From positions 248,001 to 312,000 of the forward strand of contig NZ_JBHUEE010000004.1 of the NCBI RefSeq assembly GCF_042680605.1: a stretch of 64,000 bases of DNA, written 5' to 3'. The stretch is from Allobogoriella deserti (GTDB lineage: Bacteria > Actinomycetota > Actinomycetes > Actinomycetales > Actinomycetaceae). Made by a program: the position numbers and the translations under genes. The notes beneath the pieces are model-generated. The model ran no database searches and was not told the DNA's origin. It worked only from the letters and a program-made list of their open reading frames with translations. Positions 37,437-46,784 of this stretch are shown one piece after another (positions within the stretch are counted from its first letter, which is position 1; every line of letters begins with the position of its first letter).

Positions 37437-37883
37437 TCAGATGCCGCGGGCGGCCGGTCCGCCGTCGGCGTCCAGCAGCGCCACGCGCGTGGCGTCAGCG
37501 ACCTGCCGGTAGGAGCTGTCGAGCAGTTCCGCGATTTCCTGCCAGTCCACATCGTCCGGACCTGCACCGCCGGCGGCCAGGTCGAGGCCGATCCAACCGA
37601 ACGGGCCGTAATAGGCGGGGACGAAGGTACGCGGGTCCTCGGCGAGGGCGTGCCGGTCGTCCTCCTCGGGCATGAGGACGAGCCCGTGGTCGTACATCAC
37701 GCGGCGGCTCGCCGGCCCTTTGGTACCGGCCCCGTAGACCGCGAACACCTTGCCGCCGTCACCGGCGCGGAACTGGGGCCGGCCGTGACCGACCTTCTCG
37801 GTGGCCTGGGGAAAGGCGAGGGCGACCCGGCGCAGACGTAGCAGGTAGGGATCGTCGTCGTCGAACATGATCGGGTGCGGCAT
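37437..37883 (-). CDS. MmcQ/YjbR family protein
   Basis: The 148-residue protein shows the YjbR/CyaY-like fold pattern: LRRVALAFPQATEKVGHGRPQFRAG (about 16-40), KVFAVYGAG, and a C-terminal helix ELLDSSYRQVADATRVALLD. The family is thought to bind DNA in some members, but its role is unclear. The ATG at 37883 lies 7 nt after TACGCT (37896-37891), so the mRNA is probably leaderless; this favours it over the in-frame start 30 bp upstream. Confidence 0.85.
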   Translation of the reverse strand: MPHPIMFDDDDPYLLRLRRVALAFPQATEKVGHGRPQFRAGDGGKVFAVYGAGTKGPASRRVMYDHGLVLMPEEDDRHALAEDPRTFVPAYYGPFGWIGLDLAAGGAGPDDVDWQEIAELLDSSYRQVADATRVALLDADGGPAARGI

Positions 37884-37939
37884 GACGGCCAGCGTAGAGC
37901 GGGGTGCTGACACGGCTCGTGACGGAATCGGAGCCGTGC

Positions 37940-38689
37940 TCAGCTCAGGCCACGCAGGTGGTCGAGGAGTTCACTGACGCCACCGAAGTGCTGCGCACCG
38001 TGACGGATGAGCAGGAAGCCGAGGATCCCGACGATCCAGGACATCCAGTCGCCGGCCGAGCGGGTCAGCCAGGCGTTGATCCGCTGCAGCAGCGGCTCGA
38101 CGGCCCGGTGGGCGACGAGCCGGAGGCCGAGGAGCACCAGTGCCGGCAGGATCATGACCATGCAGTAGCCGGCCATCACCAGCCCGTGCAGCGCCGGTCC
38201 CAGGTCCGCATCGGTCATGACACCGATCGCGATGAGGTAGGGCAGCAGGGTCGCGACCTCGATGACGGTGGCAGTCAGGGCGAGGGCGGCGAGCGGACGG
38301 GCCGAGCCCGTCTCGGCGCTCATGACCCGCTCACGCCACCGCATCAGGCGGCCGCCGCCCGCCTGCTCTGCGGACTTGCGCCGCTTGTCCATCCAGAACG
38401 CCAGGGCGATGAGGCCGGCTCCGGCGACGGCGATCGCCACCGCGCCGCTGTCGGTCTCCAGCCAGCGCTGGATGTCGTCGAGGAACAGGCCCGCACCGAC
38501 CGAGAGCAGGAGTCCGACGAGGAAGTAGAAGGCGGCGACGGTGCCGAGGTAGACGAGCATGCGCCCAGGCCGGGGGCGCCCGGTGGCCAGCAAGAGCCAG
38601 ATCGGGATGAGCAGGGTCCCGAAACTCGTCGAGTCGGCCAGGGCGAGGAGCCCCAGAAAGCCCAAGGTCGTCGGTTCCATGACGGCCAT
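37940..38689 (-). CDS. GAP family membrane protein (Sap/LysE-like)
   Basis: This 249-residue membrane protein has about six hydrophobic segments. Its N-terminus ALADSTSFGTLLIPIWLLLATGRPRPGRMLVYLGTV matches the GAP family (Sap, sulfolipid-1-addressing protein), which sits in the LysE-type exporter superfamily. In mycobacteria relatives help lipid or glycopeptidolipid export; here the cargo is unknown. ATGs at 38689 and 38680 are both possible. It is divergent from the histidine kinase gene across ~110 bp with no distinct signal. Confidence 0.8.
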   Translation of the reverse strand: MAVMEPTTLGFLGLLALADSTSFGTLLIPIWLLLATGRPRPGRMLVYLGTVAAFYFLVGLLLSVGAGLFLDDIQRWLETDSGAVAIAVAGAGLIALAFWMDKRRKSAEQAGGGRLMRWRERVMSAETGSARPLAALALTATVIEVATLLPYLIAIGVMTDADLGPALHGLVMAGYCMVMILPALVLLGLRLVAHRAVEPLLQRINAWLTRSAGDWMSWIVGILGFLLIRHGAQHFGGVSELLDHLRGLS

Positions 38690-38798
38690 GGTCGTCGCAC
38701 GCGTGCGGGCGCACGTCGGCCTGACGATGCAGGTCACGGCCGGCGCCCTGCATCGTTCGGAGTACCCACCGGGGGCCGGGGTGTGCTGGGATCGGCTC

Positions 38799-40118
38799 AT
38801 GATCGGCACACGGCGGGATCCCGCTGCGGGGCGAGCATCCCCGGTGAGGGAGCGTGCGGAGGAGGCGCACGTCCCGACCGCGATCGACGACTGGGTCTTC
38901 CCGCATCTGCCCTACCGATCGGTGCGCGGCGACGTCGTCATGAGTCTCGGGATCCTGGTCCTCGGCGTCGTCGTCGCGCTGACCGGGTTCGCCCGGCAGC
39001 CCGGTCCCCAGGAGCCGGCGGTCGCGATCGTCGCGACGGTCGTGGCGGCCGCCGCGTTGCTCGTCAAACGCCGTCGGCCCGGTCCGGCGGCGCTCGTCAT
39101 CGGCGCCGCCCTCGCCATCGAGGCCGCACTGGTGGGGACCGGGATGAACCTGGCGATCCTCATCGCGCTGTTCGACGTCCTGTACGTGGTGGCACTCCTC
39201 GGCAGCGACCGGGAACGCCGGATGATCGTGGCGCTGTGTGTGCTCGCCGCCGCCGCGTTGCTGATCCTTCCCATCGGCTCGATCTCGAACCGGCTGCAGG
39301 CTGCGCTCTCGCTGCTCGCGGTGCTCGGCACGCCGCTGTTCATCGGCACCAGCAGCCGTCAGCGGGAGGCGCTGGTGCGGGTGGAGAAGGGCCGGGCGGA
39401 AGCCGAACGGGGCCGGGCCGACGCCGTCGTGCGCGCCGCGGGCGCCGAACGCCGTCAGGCGGTGCGCGCCGAACGCGCGGCGCTGGCCCGCGATCTGCAC
39501 GACGCCGTCGCGGCACATCTGTCAGCGATCGCGCTGCAGTCCGGGGCCGCGATGTCCCGGGCCGGGCAGGAGGCCGACCCGGCGATGCGCGCGGTGCGGG
39601 AATCGAGCCTGGAGGCCCTGCGCGAACTGCGTCAGCTCATCGACGTGCTGAGTGCGGACGATCCGGGCGACCTCCCGCTGAAGGTGCCGCCGGGACTGGA
39701 GGAGACCGAGATTCTCGAGGCGGATGCCCAGCGGTTCGGCGTGCCGTTGCGGCTCGACGTCGATGTCCCGCGTGAGGCGTTGACCACGGCCACCTCCCAC
39801 GTCCTCATGCGCATCGCCCGCGAAGGCGTGGTCAATGCGGCCCGTCACGCCCGCGGCACCGAGGTGACGGTACGCGCCGGGGTCGCCGACGACGTCGTGG
39901 AGCTCACCGTGACCAATCCGCTCACCGACGGGAGGGGCGAGCTCGGCGAAGCGGAGGACGCCGAGCGATCGGCCGGTGGGGGTCTCGGGACGGTCATCAT
40001 GGCCGAACAGGCGGCCGCCGTCGGCGGACACTGTGTCGTCGGCCCGGACGGTGACACCTGGCGGGTGCGGGCGACCGTCCCACGTCACCGTTCGACAGCA
40101 GTGGAGGCCGAGGCATGA
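38799..40118 (+). CDS. Sensor histidine kinase, NarL-type two-component system
   Basis: This 440-residue kinase has an N-terminal membrane part with about five or six helices (residues ~45-190), a coiled-coil linker (VEKGRAEAERGRADAVVRAAGAERR), the HisKA_3 dimerisation helix with the phosphorylated His in LARDLHDAVAAHLSAIA, and a HATPase domain (REGVVNAARHARGTEVTVRA, then GGGLGTVIMAEQ). No extracellular sensor domain is seen, so it probably senses within the membrane. Its stop overlaps the start of the cognate regulator (ATGA). The signal is unknown. Confidence 0.9.
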   Translation: MIGTRRDPAAGRASPVRERAEEAHVPTAIDDWVFPHLPYRSVRGDVVMSLGILVLGVVVALTGFARQPGPQEPAVAIVATVVAAAALLVKRRRPGPAALVIGAALAIEAALVGTGMNLAILIALFDVLYVVALLGSDRERRMIVALCVLAAAALLILPIGSISNRLQAALSLLAVLGTPLFIGTSSRQREALVRVEKGRAEAERGRADAVVRAAGAERRQAVRAERAALARDLHDAVAAHLSAIALQSGAAMSRAGQEADPAMRAVRESSLEALRELRQLIDVLSADDPGDLPLKVPPGLEETEILEADAQRFGVPLRLDVDVPREALTTATSHVLMRIAREGVVNAARHARGTEVTVRAGVADDVVELTVTNPLTDGRGELGEAEDAERSAGGGLGTVIMAEQAAAVGGHCVVGPDGDTWRVRATVPRHRSTAVEAEA

Positions 40119-40768
40119 CTGACCCGACCATCCGTGTCCTCCTGGCCGACGACCACGCCGCCGTCCGCTCGGGGCTCGGCGCCGTGCTCGCCTCGGATCC
40201 GGCGATCACCGTGGTCGGCGAGGCCGCGGACGGTCGCGCCGCCGTCCTCCAGGCGCGGGCTCTGCGACCCGACGTGGTGCTCATGGACATCCGCATGCCC
40301 GGGGTCGACGGCACCCAGGCAACGGCGCAGATCGTGGCCGAGAACCTCGCCTCGGTGCTGGTGCTGACGACGTTCGACATCGACGACTACGTCGACGGCG
40401 CGCTCGAGGCCGGTGCGGCCGGATACCTCCTCAAGACCGTCGAGCCGGCCGAGCTGGTCGCCGCCGTGCACCGGGTGGCGGCCGGTGACGGCGTGCTCGC
40501 CCCGGAAGTGACCCGCCGGGTGCTCAGTCGGTTCCGCGAGCGCCGCCAGTCCCCGCCACCCGAGCCGCCCTCTGCGCTGGAGACGTTGACGGCCCGTGAA
40601 CGTGAGGTCCTCTCCGGCCTCGGCCGCGGCCTGTCGAACCTCCAGCTCGCCGAAGAGCTCGGGATCTCCGAGGCGACGGCGAAGACGCACGTCTCACGGG
40701 TGCTGACGAAGCTGGACCTGCCTACGCGGATGCGGGCGGCCGTCGTCGCCCGTGACGCCGGCCTGTGA
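40115..40768 (+). CDS. LuxR/NarL-type response regulator
   Basis: The 217-residue protein has a receiver domain with acidic residues D12-D13, phosphoacceptor D58 (VVLMDIRMPG) and the Thr/Lys pair (VLTTFDIDDYV, GYLLKTV). A LuxR helix-turn-helix follows (about 148-217, LTAREREVLSGLGRGLSNLQLAEELG, TAKTHVSRVLTKLDL). It pairs with the kinase encoded immediately upstream. Unlike the orphan regulator at 26058, all phosphorylation residues are intact. A strong hairpin follows the gene. Confidence 0.93.
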   Translation: MTDPTIRVLLADDHAAVRSGLGAVLASDPAITVVGEAADGRAAVLQARALRPDVVLMDIRMPGVDGTQATAQIVAENLASVLVLTTFDIDDYVDGALEAGAAGYLLKTVEPAELVAAVHRVAAGDGVLAPEVTRRVLSRFRERRQSPPPEPPSALETLTAREREVLSGLGRGLSNLQLAEELGISEATAKTHVSRVLTKLDLPTRMRAAVVARDAGL

Positions 40769-40825
40769 CGCGGTCCGCGCACGATGCAGACGAGCGCACA
40801 TGATCGACCAGCCGGCACAAGAATG

Positions 40826-40858
40826 ACGACTCACGCCCCCATGACCGGGGCGAGTCGT
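40826..40858. terminator. Bidirectional transcription terminator hairpin
   Basis: ACGACT-CA-CGCCCC, a 7-base loop, then GGGGCG-AGTCGT form a 12-bp stem with a 2-base bulge. It lies between the convergent response-regulator and SpoU methyltransferase genes. There is no T-run, as is common in actinobacteria. Confidence 0.75.
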
Positions 40859-40876
40859 GAACGATGTGCCGAATTG

Positions 40877-41734
40877 TCAGTCGTGTGCCCGCGTCGCCCA
40901 GAAGGCGACGGCGGATGCGGCGGCCACGTTGAGCGAGTCCACACCGCCGGCCATGGGGATTCGCACGACGACGTCGGCCGCCTCCACCGTCCGGCGCGCC
41001 AGCCCGTCACCCTCGGTGCCGAGCACCAGGGCGAGCTTCGAGTCCGTGGCCGTCACGGGCGGCGAGGCGGCGAACTCGTCCAGGCTCACCGACTCCTCGG
41101 CGAGCGCCAACGCCGCCACCGTGTAACCGAGCCGCTGCAGCTCCGCCACGTCGCCGGGCCAGCGGTCCAGCCGGGTCCACGGCACCTGGAAGACGGTCCC
41201 CATCGAGACCCGCACGGAGCGGCGGTAGAGCGGGTCGGCGCACCGTGGTGTGACGAGCACGGCGTCGATCCCCAGCGCCGCGGCCGAGCGGATGGCCGCC
41301 CCCACGTTGGTGTGATCGACGATGTCCTCGAGGATCGCCACCCGGCGGGCCCCCGCTCCGCCGCGCGCGGAGGCGAGCAGTTCGGCCACACCCGGCAGGG
41401 GCGGTCGATGCATCGCCGCCAGAGCACCGCGGTGCAGATGGAAGCCGGTGATGGCGCGCAGCAGCGTCTCCTTGGCCACGAACACCGGAATCTCACCGCC
41501 GTCCGGTGCGCCGCACGCCTGCTCGAGGACCGGCTCCATCGATCCGAGCCACTTCTCGGCCATGAGGAACGAGCGGGGCCGGTGGCCCGCCGCGACCGCC
41601 CGCCGGATGACCTGCGAGCTCTCGGCGATGTACAAGCCCTTCTCGGGCTCGTGCTTGGACCGTAGCGCGACGTCGGTGAGGTTCGTGTAGTCGCCGAGTC
41701 GCTCGTCGTCGGCGGTGGTGAGGGTGATGAGCAT
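40877..41734 (-). CDS. SpoU/TrmH-family RNA 2'-O-methyltransferase
   Basis: The 285-residue protein has an N-terminal substrate-binding domain (residues 1-100; LRSKHEPEKGLYIAESSQVIRRAVA) and a C-terminal SPOUT knot with the three family motifs: ILEDIVDHTNVGAAIRSAAALGIDAV, LALVLGTEGDGL and VRIPMAGGVDSLNVAAASAVAFW. It transfers methyl from S-adenosylmethionine to a ribose in rRNA or tRNA; this subgroup includes TsnR-like rRNA enzymes, but the target cannot be assigned. It is followed by the terminator shared with the two-component system. Confidence 0.9.
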   Translation of the reverse strand: MLITLTTADDERLGDYTNLTDVALRSKHEPEKGLYIAESSQVIRRAVAAGHRPRSFLMAEKWLGSMEPVLEQACGAPDGGEIPVFVAKETLLRAITGFHLHRGALAAMHRPPLPGVAELLASARGGAGARRVAILEDIVDHTNVGAAIRSAAALGIDAVLVTPRCADPLYRRSVRVSMGTVFQVPWTRLDRWPGDVAELQRLGYTVAALALAEESVSLDEFAASPPVTATDSKLALVLGTEGDGLARRTVEAADVVVRIPMAGGVDSLNVAAASAVAFWATRAHD

Positions 41735-41789
41735 GGCGGACCGACGTTACCCCGGGAGCGCGCCTCCTAGGACGGAGCGGCCGGCCGCG

Positions 41790-43079
41790 CTACTGCTGCG
41801 GCGGCGGACCCTGGCGCGGCTCCTCCGGGGGCTCCTGCGGCGGCGGGCCCGGCTGCACCTCGTCCGCCTCCGGCGGGGCGAACCGGGTGGTGTCCCCGGG
41901 ATCGGTCGACTCACCGGCGGACGCGGCACCCGGCGTGCCGCCGGTCTGCGGCCGTGCCTCGGTCGGCGCCTGACCGGCCTCGACGTCCCGGGAACGCCGC
42001 GCACCGCTGTACTCCCCAGCGGTCGAGGCCTCGGACGTCGCGTGCGCGGCTTCGCCCCGGGCGGCGGCCAGCGCCTCGTCCGGATCCTGGAGTGTGGTCT
42101 CCTGCAACGCGGTCGCCATGCCGGAGCCCTGGTCGCCGAAGTCGACCGTGGGGTGCTCGTGCGGCTCGTCGGAGCCACCGCCACCGTCGCCCCCCGGGGT
42201 CCCGAAGCCTTCGGCGATCCCGCGCAGCGCCGCCGTGAACTCGGTCGGCACGACCCACAGCTTCGAGGACTCGCCGTTGGCGATCTCCGGCAGCTTCTGC
42301 AGGTACTGGTAGGCGAGCAGCCGACTGTCCGGCTTGCCGCGGTGGATGGCGTCGAAGACCTGCAGAATGGCCCGGGACTGTCCCTGCGCCTCCAGGATGG
42401 CGGACTGCGCCTGGCCCTCCGCCCGCAGGATCGCGGACTGCTTCTCACCTTCGGCGGTGAGGATCTGCGACTGCTTGACGCCCTCGGCGGTGAGGATCGC
42501 CGCACGCCGGTCGCGCTCGGCCCGCATCTGCTGCTCCATCGCACCCTGAACGGACTGCGGCGGGTCGATCGCCTTGAGCTCGACACGGTTGACGCGGATG
42601 CCCCACCGGCCGGTCGCCTCGTCGAGCACGCCGCGCAGCTGGCCGTTGATCTGGTCACGCGAGGTCAGCGTCTGCTCGAGGTCCATCGAGCCGATGACGT
42701 TACGCAACGTGGTCACCGTGAGCTGCTCGATACCGGTGACGTAATTGGCGATCTCGTAGGTCGCGGCCTTGGGGTCGGTGACCTGGAAGTAGATGACGGT
42801 GTCGATGTTGACGGTCAGGTTGTCCGAGGTGATCACCGGCTGCGGCGGGAAGGACACGACCTGCTCACGCAGGTCGACGCCGGAACGCACCTTGTCCACG
42901 AACGGGATGAGCAGGTGCAGGCCCGCATACATCGTCGATTGGTACTTGCCGAGCCGTTCCACGATCAGCGCGACGGCCTGCGGCACGATGCGCACCGCCC
43001 GCCAGACCGTCACGGCGGCGAAGATGAGCAGGATGACGGCGATGATCGTCAGAACGGTGCCGCCGAGCGTGTCTCCCAT
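41790..43079 (-). CDS. SPFH/band-7 (stomatin-like) membrane protein
   Basis: This 429-residue protein has an N-terminal membrane helix (residues ~9-27), an SPFH domain (about 30-210, IVPQAVALIVERLGKYQSTMYAGLHLLIPF and LREQVVSFPPQPVITSDNLTV), a coiled-coil with repeated AEGxxQSxIL units (about 216-255), and a disordered Pro/Glu-rich tail of ~110 residues. Stomatin-like proteins organise membrane microdomains and control membrane proteases. It lies 24 bp downstream of an NfeD gene, the classic partner pair. The tail PPPQEPPEEPRQGPPPQQ is longer than in most relatives. Confidence 0.92.
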   Translation of the reverse strand: MGDTLGGTVLTIIAVILLIFAAVTVWRAVRIVPQAVALIVERLGKYQSTMYAGLHLLIPFVDKVRSGVDLREQVVSFPPQPVITSDNLTVNIDTVIYFQVTDPKAATYEIANYVTGIEQLTVTTLRNVIGSMDLEQTLTSRDQINGQLRGVLDEATGRWGIRVNRVELKAIDPPQSVQGAMEQQMRAERDRRAAILTAEGVKQSQILTAEGEKQSAILRAEGQAQSAILEAQGQSRAILQVFDAIHRGKPDSRLLAYQYLQKLPEIANGESSKLWVVPTEFTAALRGIAEGFGTPGGDGGGGSDEPHEHPTVDFGDQGSGMATALQETTLQDPDEALAAARGEAAHATSEASTAGEYSGARRSRDVEAGQAPTEARPQTGGTPGAASAGESTDPGDTTRFAPPEADEVQPGPPPQEPPEEPRQGPPPQQ

Positions 43080-43103
43080 GGTGTTCCCGTCTGTGTGGTG
43101 AGT

Positions 43104-43577
43104 TCAGCCGCCGTAGGGCGGGTAGTACGTCTGGTCGGTCAGGTGATCGGGCAGCGGCTCGACGACGGCGGTCGCACCATCGATGCGCACCACCCGCACA
43201 GTCGCATCGACGGGGAGCAGTGCCCCGGCGTGCTCGGTGCGCGCACTCCACACCTCGCCGGCGAGCTTGACCCGGCCGGCACGCTCGGTCACCTCCGAGA
43301 CCACGGTCGCCTCTCGGCCCACGTGCGCCGCCACGTTGGTGCGGGTCTCGGGAGTCGAACGCTCGAGGAACTCCTTCGCCCACGGCCGGACCACGAAGAG
43401 CAGCACGACGGAGACGACACCCGCGACGATCAACTGGACCCAGAACGGCGCCCCGAGCAGGGCGGCGAGCATGCCCGCCAGCGCGCCACCGGCGAGCATG
43501 AGAAAGATGAGGTCGACCGTGAGCATCTCGACGACCCCGAGGACGAGCGCGGCACCGAGCCACCAGAGCCAGGCCAT
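43104..43577 (-). CDS. NfeD-like membrane protein
   Basis: The 157-residue protein has about three membrane helices (WLWWLGAALVLGVVEML, IFLMLAGGALAGMLAALL, and LIVAGVVSVVLLFVV) followed by a C-terminal OB-fold domain (about 88-145, HVGREATVVSEVTERAGRVKLAGEVWSAR). This is the short NfeD1b type that works with the SPFH protein encoded next. It is the first gene of the pair. The 170-bp region upstream holds its promoter region (TAGGAT on the minus strand near 43631) and nothing else recognisable. Confidence 0.9.
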   Translation of the reverse strand: MAWLWWLGAALVLGVVEMLTVDLIFLMLAGGALAGMLAALLGAPFWVQLIVAGVVSVVLLFVVRPWAKEFLERSTPETRTNVAAHVGREATVVSEVTERAGRVKLAGEVWSARTEHAGALLPVDATVRVVRIDGATAVVEPLPDHLTDQTYYPPYGG

Positions 43578-43747
43578 GGTCCCCCTTCCTCCCGGTCGTC
43601 ACCTGCGACGACGTGGTCGTCCGTTCGAGGATCCTACCGTCCGGTGCCGAGCCATCCGCACGTCGTCGCCACGCCGCTTCGATGCAGGAACGAGACGGGA
43701 CATGACCGGAAAGAGGACCGCTCCAGGTCAGTGGGGCCGCTGCTGGC

Positions 43748-44539
43748 TCAGTGGCCGGTCGCCGCCCGCGCGCTGAACCGGTCGCGGTGCCGCTCGACCT
43801 CCAGATCGAGTCCGAACGCCGCGGACAGGTGCTGCGGCGTCATCACCTCATCGATCGGGCCGGCGGCCACGACGCCGCCCTCACGGAGGAGCAGCGCGTG
43901 CGTGAAGCCCGGCGGGATCTCCTCGACGTGGTGCGTCACCAGCACCATGACCGGGGACCGCTCGTCGCCGGCGAGCTCGGACAGTGCAGACATGAGCTCT
44001 TCCCGCCCGCCCAGGTCGAGGCCGGCGGCGGGCTCGTCGAGCAGCAGCACCTCCGGATCGGGCATGAGGGCGCGGGCGATCTGGACGCGCTGCCGCTCGC
44101 CCGAGCTCAGCGTGCCGTACGCGCGTTCAGCGAGGTGTCCCACGCCGAAGACGTCCAGCAGACTGACCGCCCGCTCGACGTCGTAGTCCTCGTACTCCTC
44201 CCGCCACCGGCCGGTCATCCCGTAGGAGGCGGTCAGGACGACGTCGACGGCGCGCTCCCCGGCTGGGATCCGCTGCTCGAGCGCGGCCGAGGTGACGCCG
44301 ACGAGCGGACGCAGTTCGCTGACGTCGGTGCGGCCGAGCTGTTCGCCGATGATCGTCACGGTCCCGCTGGTCGGGTGCATGCGGCCGGCGACCAACTGGA
44401 TGATCGTCGTCTTGCCGGCGCCGTTGGGGCCCAGGACCACCCACCGGTCGCCCTCGTTCACCGACCAGTCCACCTGGTCGAGGATCATCTTCGTCCCGCG
44501 TCGGACCGAGACGCCGTCCAGCTCGAGCACATCACCCAT
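43748..44539 (-). CDS. ABC transporter ATP-binding protein (ModF/YhcG-like)
   Basis: This 263-residue stand-alone ATPase has Walker A GPNGAGKTTII (about 38-48), signature LSSGERQRVQIARALM, Walker B VLLLDEPAAGLDLGGREELM and switch His in VTHHVEEIP. No permease is encoded nearby, so a partner may be elsewhere, or it may act without a transporter. TAGGCT (44552-44547) lies 7 nt before its ATG, indicating a probable leaderless mRNA. Confidence 0.88.
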   Translation of the reverse strand: MGDVLELDGVSVRRGTKMILDQVDWSVNEGDRWVVLGPNGAGKTTIIQLVAGRMHPTSGTVTIIGEQLGRTDVSELRPLVGVTSAALEQRIPAGERAVDVVLTASYGMTGRWREEYEDYDVERAVSLLDVFGVGHLAERAYGTLSSGERQRVQIARALMPDPEVLLLDEPAAGLDLGGREELMSALSELAGDERSPVMVLVTHHVEEIPPGFTHALLLREGGVVAAGPIDEVMTPQHLSAAFGLDLEVERHRDRFSARAATGH

Positions 44540-44610
44540 GGCATCGAGCCTATGGCAGATCGGGCGCCGCCCCGGACGGCCGCGCCGACCGTCGTCCTAC
44601 CCTGGTGCCC

Positions 44611-45414
44611 GTGTTCGCTCGACCGCTCCTGACGCTGCCGCCCTCGGTGACCCTGGCCCTGTGGCTGCCCGCCGTGGACGGTCCCGAGTCGGCCCGCCGG
44701 GCCGCACGTGCGGTGGCCGGGGACGAGGTGCACCAGGTGGTTGAACGGGGTGCAGGTCAGACCGGTGCCGGGACGCTGGCCGACCTGATTCCCCATCTGC
44801 TACCGGCCGGTGAGGTCGCCGCGGTGCTGCCGCGCCCCGGGGACCCCATGGGGGCGCCGGCGGTGCGGTCGGCCGACCTGCTCGACGCCGGCGAGGGGGT
44901 GCTCGTGCGACGTCCGGGTCCTCCGGTGGAGCGATGCTCGGTCCTGGTCCCCGAACGTGAGGTCTTCGGCAGCGTGCTGGAGCCGGGCGAGCTCGTCACC
45001 TGGCACGTGGACCTCGATCTCACCGCAGAGCTGGCGGCGCCGAGCCTGCTGCTCTCGGGCGTCGAGTCGCTCTCGCACGCACGCCGGCAGATCCAGACCG
45101 CGCTGACCGAGGCGGTCGAGACCCTCGAGGAGCTCGACGTCGCGCGCGACCGGCCGGACCTGGCCGACCAGATCCTCGATCTGTCCATGGCGACTCTGCC
45201 GGACCACCTGCTGCCGCCCGGCCTCGACCCGCGGCGTCTGGACGTGCTCGAACGGGCCGCGCGTCTGCTCGCCATCGTCGAGCTCGCCACCGGTGACGAC
45301 GGCGCCGCGGTCACCGCCGTCCAGGCTGGCGCCCGGGCGGCGACGTTGGCGGACATCGCGACGGCGGCCCGGCACGCGCTGGCCTCCGCGAGCGCGACCC
45401 GCCTGCCCGGTTAG
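44611..45414 (+). CDS. Conserved actinobacterial protein of unknown function
   Basis: I do not recognise a characterised family. The 267 residues show no signal peptide or membrane helix. The N-terminal half is beta-rich (LPPSVTLALWLPAVDG, AEVAAVLPRPGD-like strands). The C-terminal half is helical (LSHARRQIQTALTEAVETLEEL, then LDVLERAARLLAIVELATGDDGAAV), which might form a protein-interaction bundle. TACCCT (44598-44603) lies 7 nt before the GTG at 44611, favouring that start over the GTG at 44605. It neighbours, and converges on, the glycogen gene glgA; no functional link is proven. Confidence 0.7.
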   Translation: MFARPLLTLPPSVTLALWLPAVDGPESARRAARAVAGDEVHQVVERGAGQTGAGTLADLIPHLLPAGEVAAVLPRPGDPMGAPAVRSADLLDAGEGVLVRRPGPPVERCSVLVPEREVFGSVLEPGELVTWHVDLDLTAELAAPSLLLSGVESLSHARRQIQTALTEAVETLEELDVARDRPDLADQILDLSMATLPDHLLPPGLDPRRLDVLERAARLLAIVELATGDDGAAVTAVQAGARAATLADIATAARHALASASATRLPG

Positions 45415-45429
45415 CGCACGCCCGCCGGA

Positions 45430-46650
45430 TCAGTCGCTGAGGACCTGGCGATAGACGGCGATCGTGCGCTCGGCCACCGCGTCCCAGGAGAAGTGGTCCT
45501 CGACCCGGCGCCGGGCAGCCTCGCCCATCCGGGCGGCCCGGGCGGGGTCGCTGACGAGTGCGGCGAGTGCCGCGCCGAGGTCGCGTTCGAACGTCTCGGG
45601 GTCCAGCGGGGTGCCGGTTCCGTCCGCAGCCTGGTCGAGCGGGACGAGTGTGCCCGTCACCCCGTGGTCGACGACCTCCGGGATGCCGCCCGTGGCCGAC
45701 CCCACCACCGGCAGGCCCACCGCCATGGCCTCGAGGTTCACGATGCCGAGCGGCTCATAGACCGACGGGCAGACGAAGACCGTGCCGGCGTCGAGCACCG
45801 CGATCAGCTCCTCGCGCGGCAACATCTCAGAGATCCACACCACGCCGTCACGGCGGGCCTGCAGGCTCTCCACCAGGGCGGTGACCTCCGTCGCGATCTC
45901 CGGGGTGTCCGGGGCGCCGGCGCACAGGACGAGCTGGACGCCGTCCGGTAGCTGGTCCGCGGCGCGCAGCAGGTGCGGCAGTCCCTTCTGCCGGGTGATG
46001 CGGCCGACGAAGACCACGGCGGGCCGGACCGGGTCGATGCCCAGCCGGGACACGGTGGCGGCAGCCGCGGACCGTTCGGCCTCGCCCCCGGGCGGGCGCC
46101 AGGCCTCGAGATCGATGCCGTTGTGCACCACGTGGACGGCCGAGGGGTCGACCTGCGGGTAGGCCCGCAGGATGTCCTCGCGCATCCCCGCGGAGACGGC
46201 GATGACGGCGGCGGCCGACTCGTATGCCGTGCGCTCGGCCCAGCTGGACAGGGCGTAACCGCCGCCGAGCTGCTCGGCCTTCCACGGGCGCAACGGCTCG
46301 AGCGAGTGCGCCGTGAGGACGTGCGGGACATCGTGCAGCAGACTGCCGAGCGTGCCGGCGAGGTTGGCGTACCAGGTGTGGGAGTGCACGAGATCCGTGC
46401 CCGCCAGGTCGGCCGCCATGACCAGGTCGACGCCGAAGGTCCGCAGGGCGCCGTTCGCGTCGGCGAGCTCGGGCAGGTCGCCGTAGCCGGTGACGGGGAC
46501 GGCTCCCGCGGGGGCCTCCCGTGGCCCGTCGAAGGCGTGGACGCGCACGTCCGCGTGAGCGCGGAGCACGCGTGCCAGTTCGGTGACATGGACGCCGGCT
46601 CCGCCGTAGACATGCGGCGGATACTCCCGGGTGAGCAGGTCGACCCTCAT
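45430..46650 (-). CDS. glgA: Glycogen synthase / alpha-maltose-1-phosphate synthase (GT4)
   Basis: The 406-residue glycosyltransferase transfers glucose from ADP-glucose. It starts with RVDLLTREYPPHVYGGAGVHVTELA (donor-side Gly-rich loop) and has the GT4 E-x7-E-like region in VFVCPSVYEPLGIVNLEAMAVGLPVVGSATGGIPEVV. Family length is ~390-410. In Mycobacterium the equivalent protein divergent from glgC acts mainly as GlgM, which makes maltose-1-phosphate for the GlgE route; the same is plausible here. A strong ribosome site (AAGGAAGG) precedes the ATG. It is divergent from glgC across 134 bp. Confidence 0.9.
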   Translation of the reverse strand: MRVDLLTREYPPHVYGGAGVHVTELARVLRAHADVRVHAFDGPREAPAGAVPVTGYGDLPELADANGALRTFGVDLVMAADLAGTDLVHSHTWYANLAGTLGSLLHDVPHVLTAHSLEPLRPWKAEQLGGGYALSSWAERTAYESAAAVIAVSAGMREDILRAYPQVDPSAVHVVHNGIDLEAWRPPGGEAERSAAAATVSRLGIDPVRPAVVFVGRITRQKGLPHLLRAADQLPDGVQLVLCAGAPDTPEIATEVTALVESLQARRDGVVWISEMLPREELIAVLDAGTVFVCPSVYEPLGIVNLEAMAVGLPVVGSATGGIPEVVDHGVTGTLVPLDQAADGTGTPLDPETFERDLGAALAALVSDPARAARMGEAARRRVEDHFSWDAVAERTIAVYRQVLSD

Positions 46651-46784
46651 GGCGCCCAGCCTTCCTTACTCGCCCAGCCACGGCCAGCATGCGCCGCCCG
46701 GAGCTCGTACCGCGCCGGCGCGGACGCAGCACGCCGGGCGGGCAAGGGCACGCAGATCTGTGACGCGGGTCATAGGGTCGGGGC

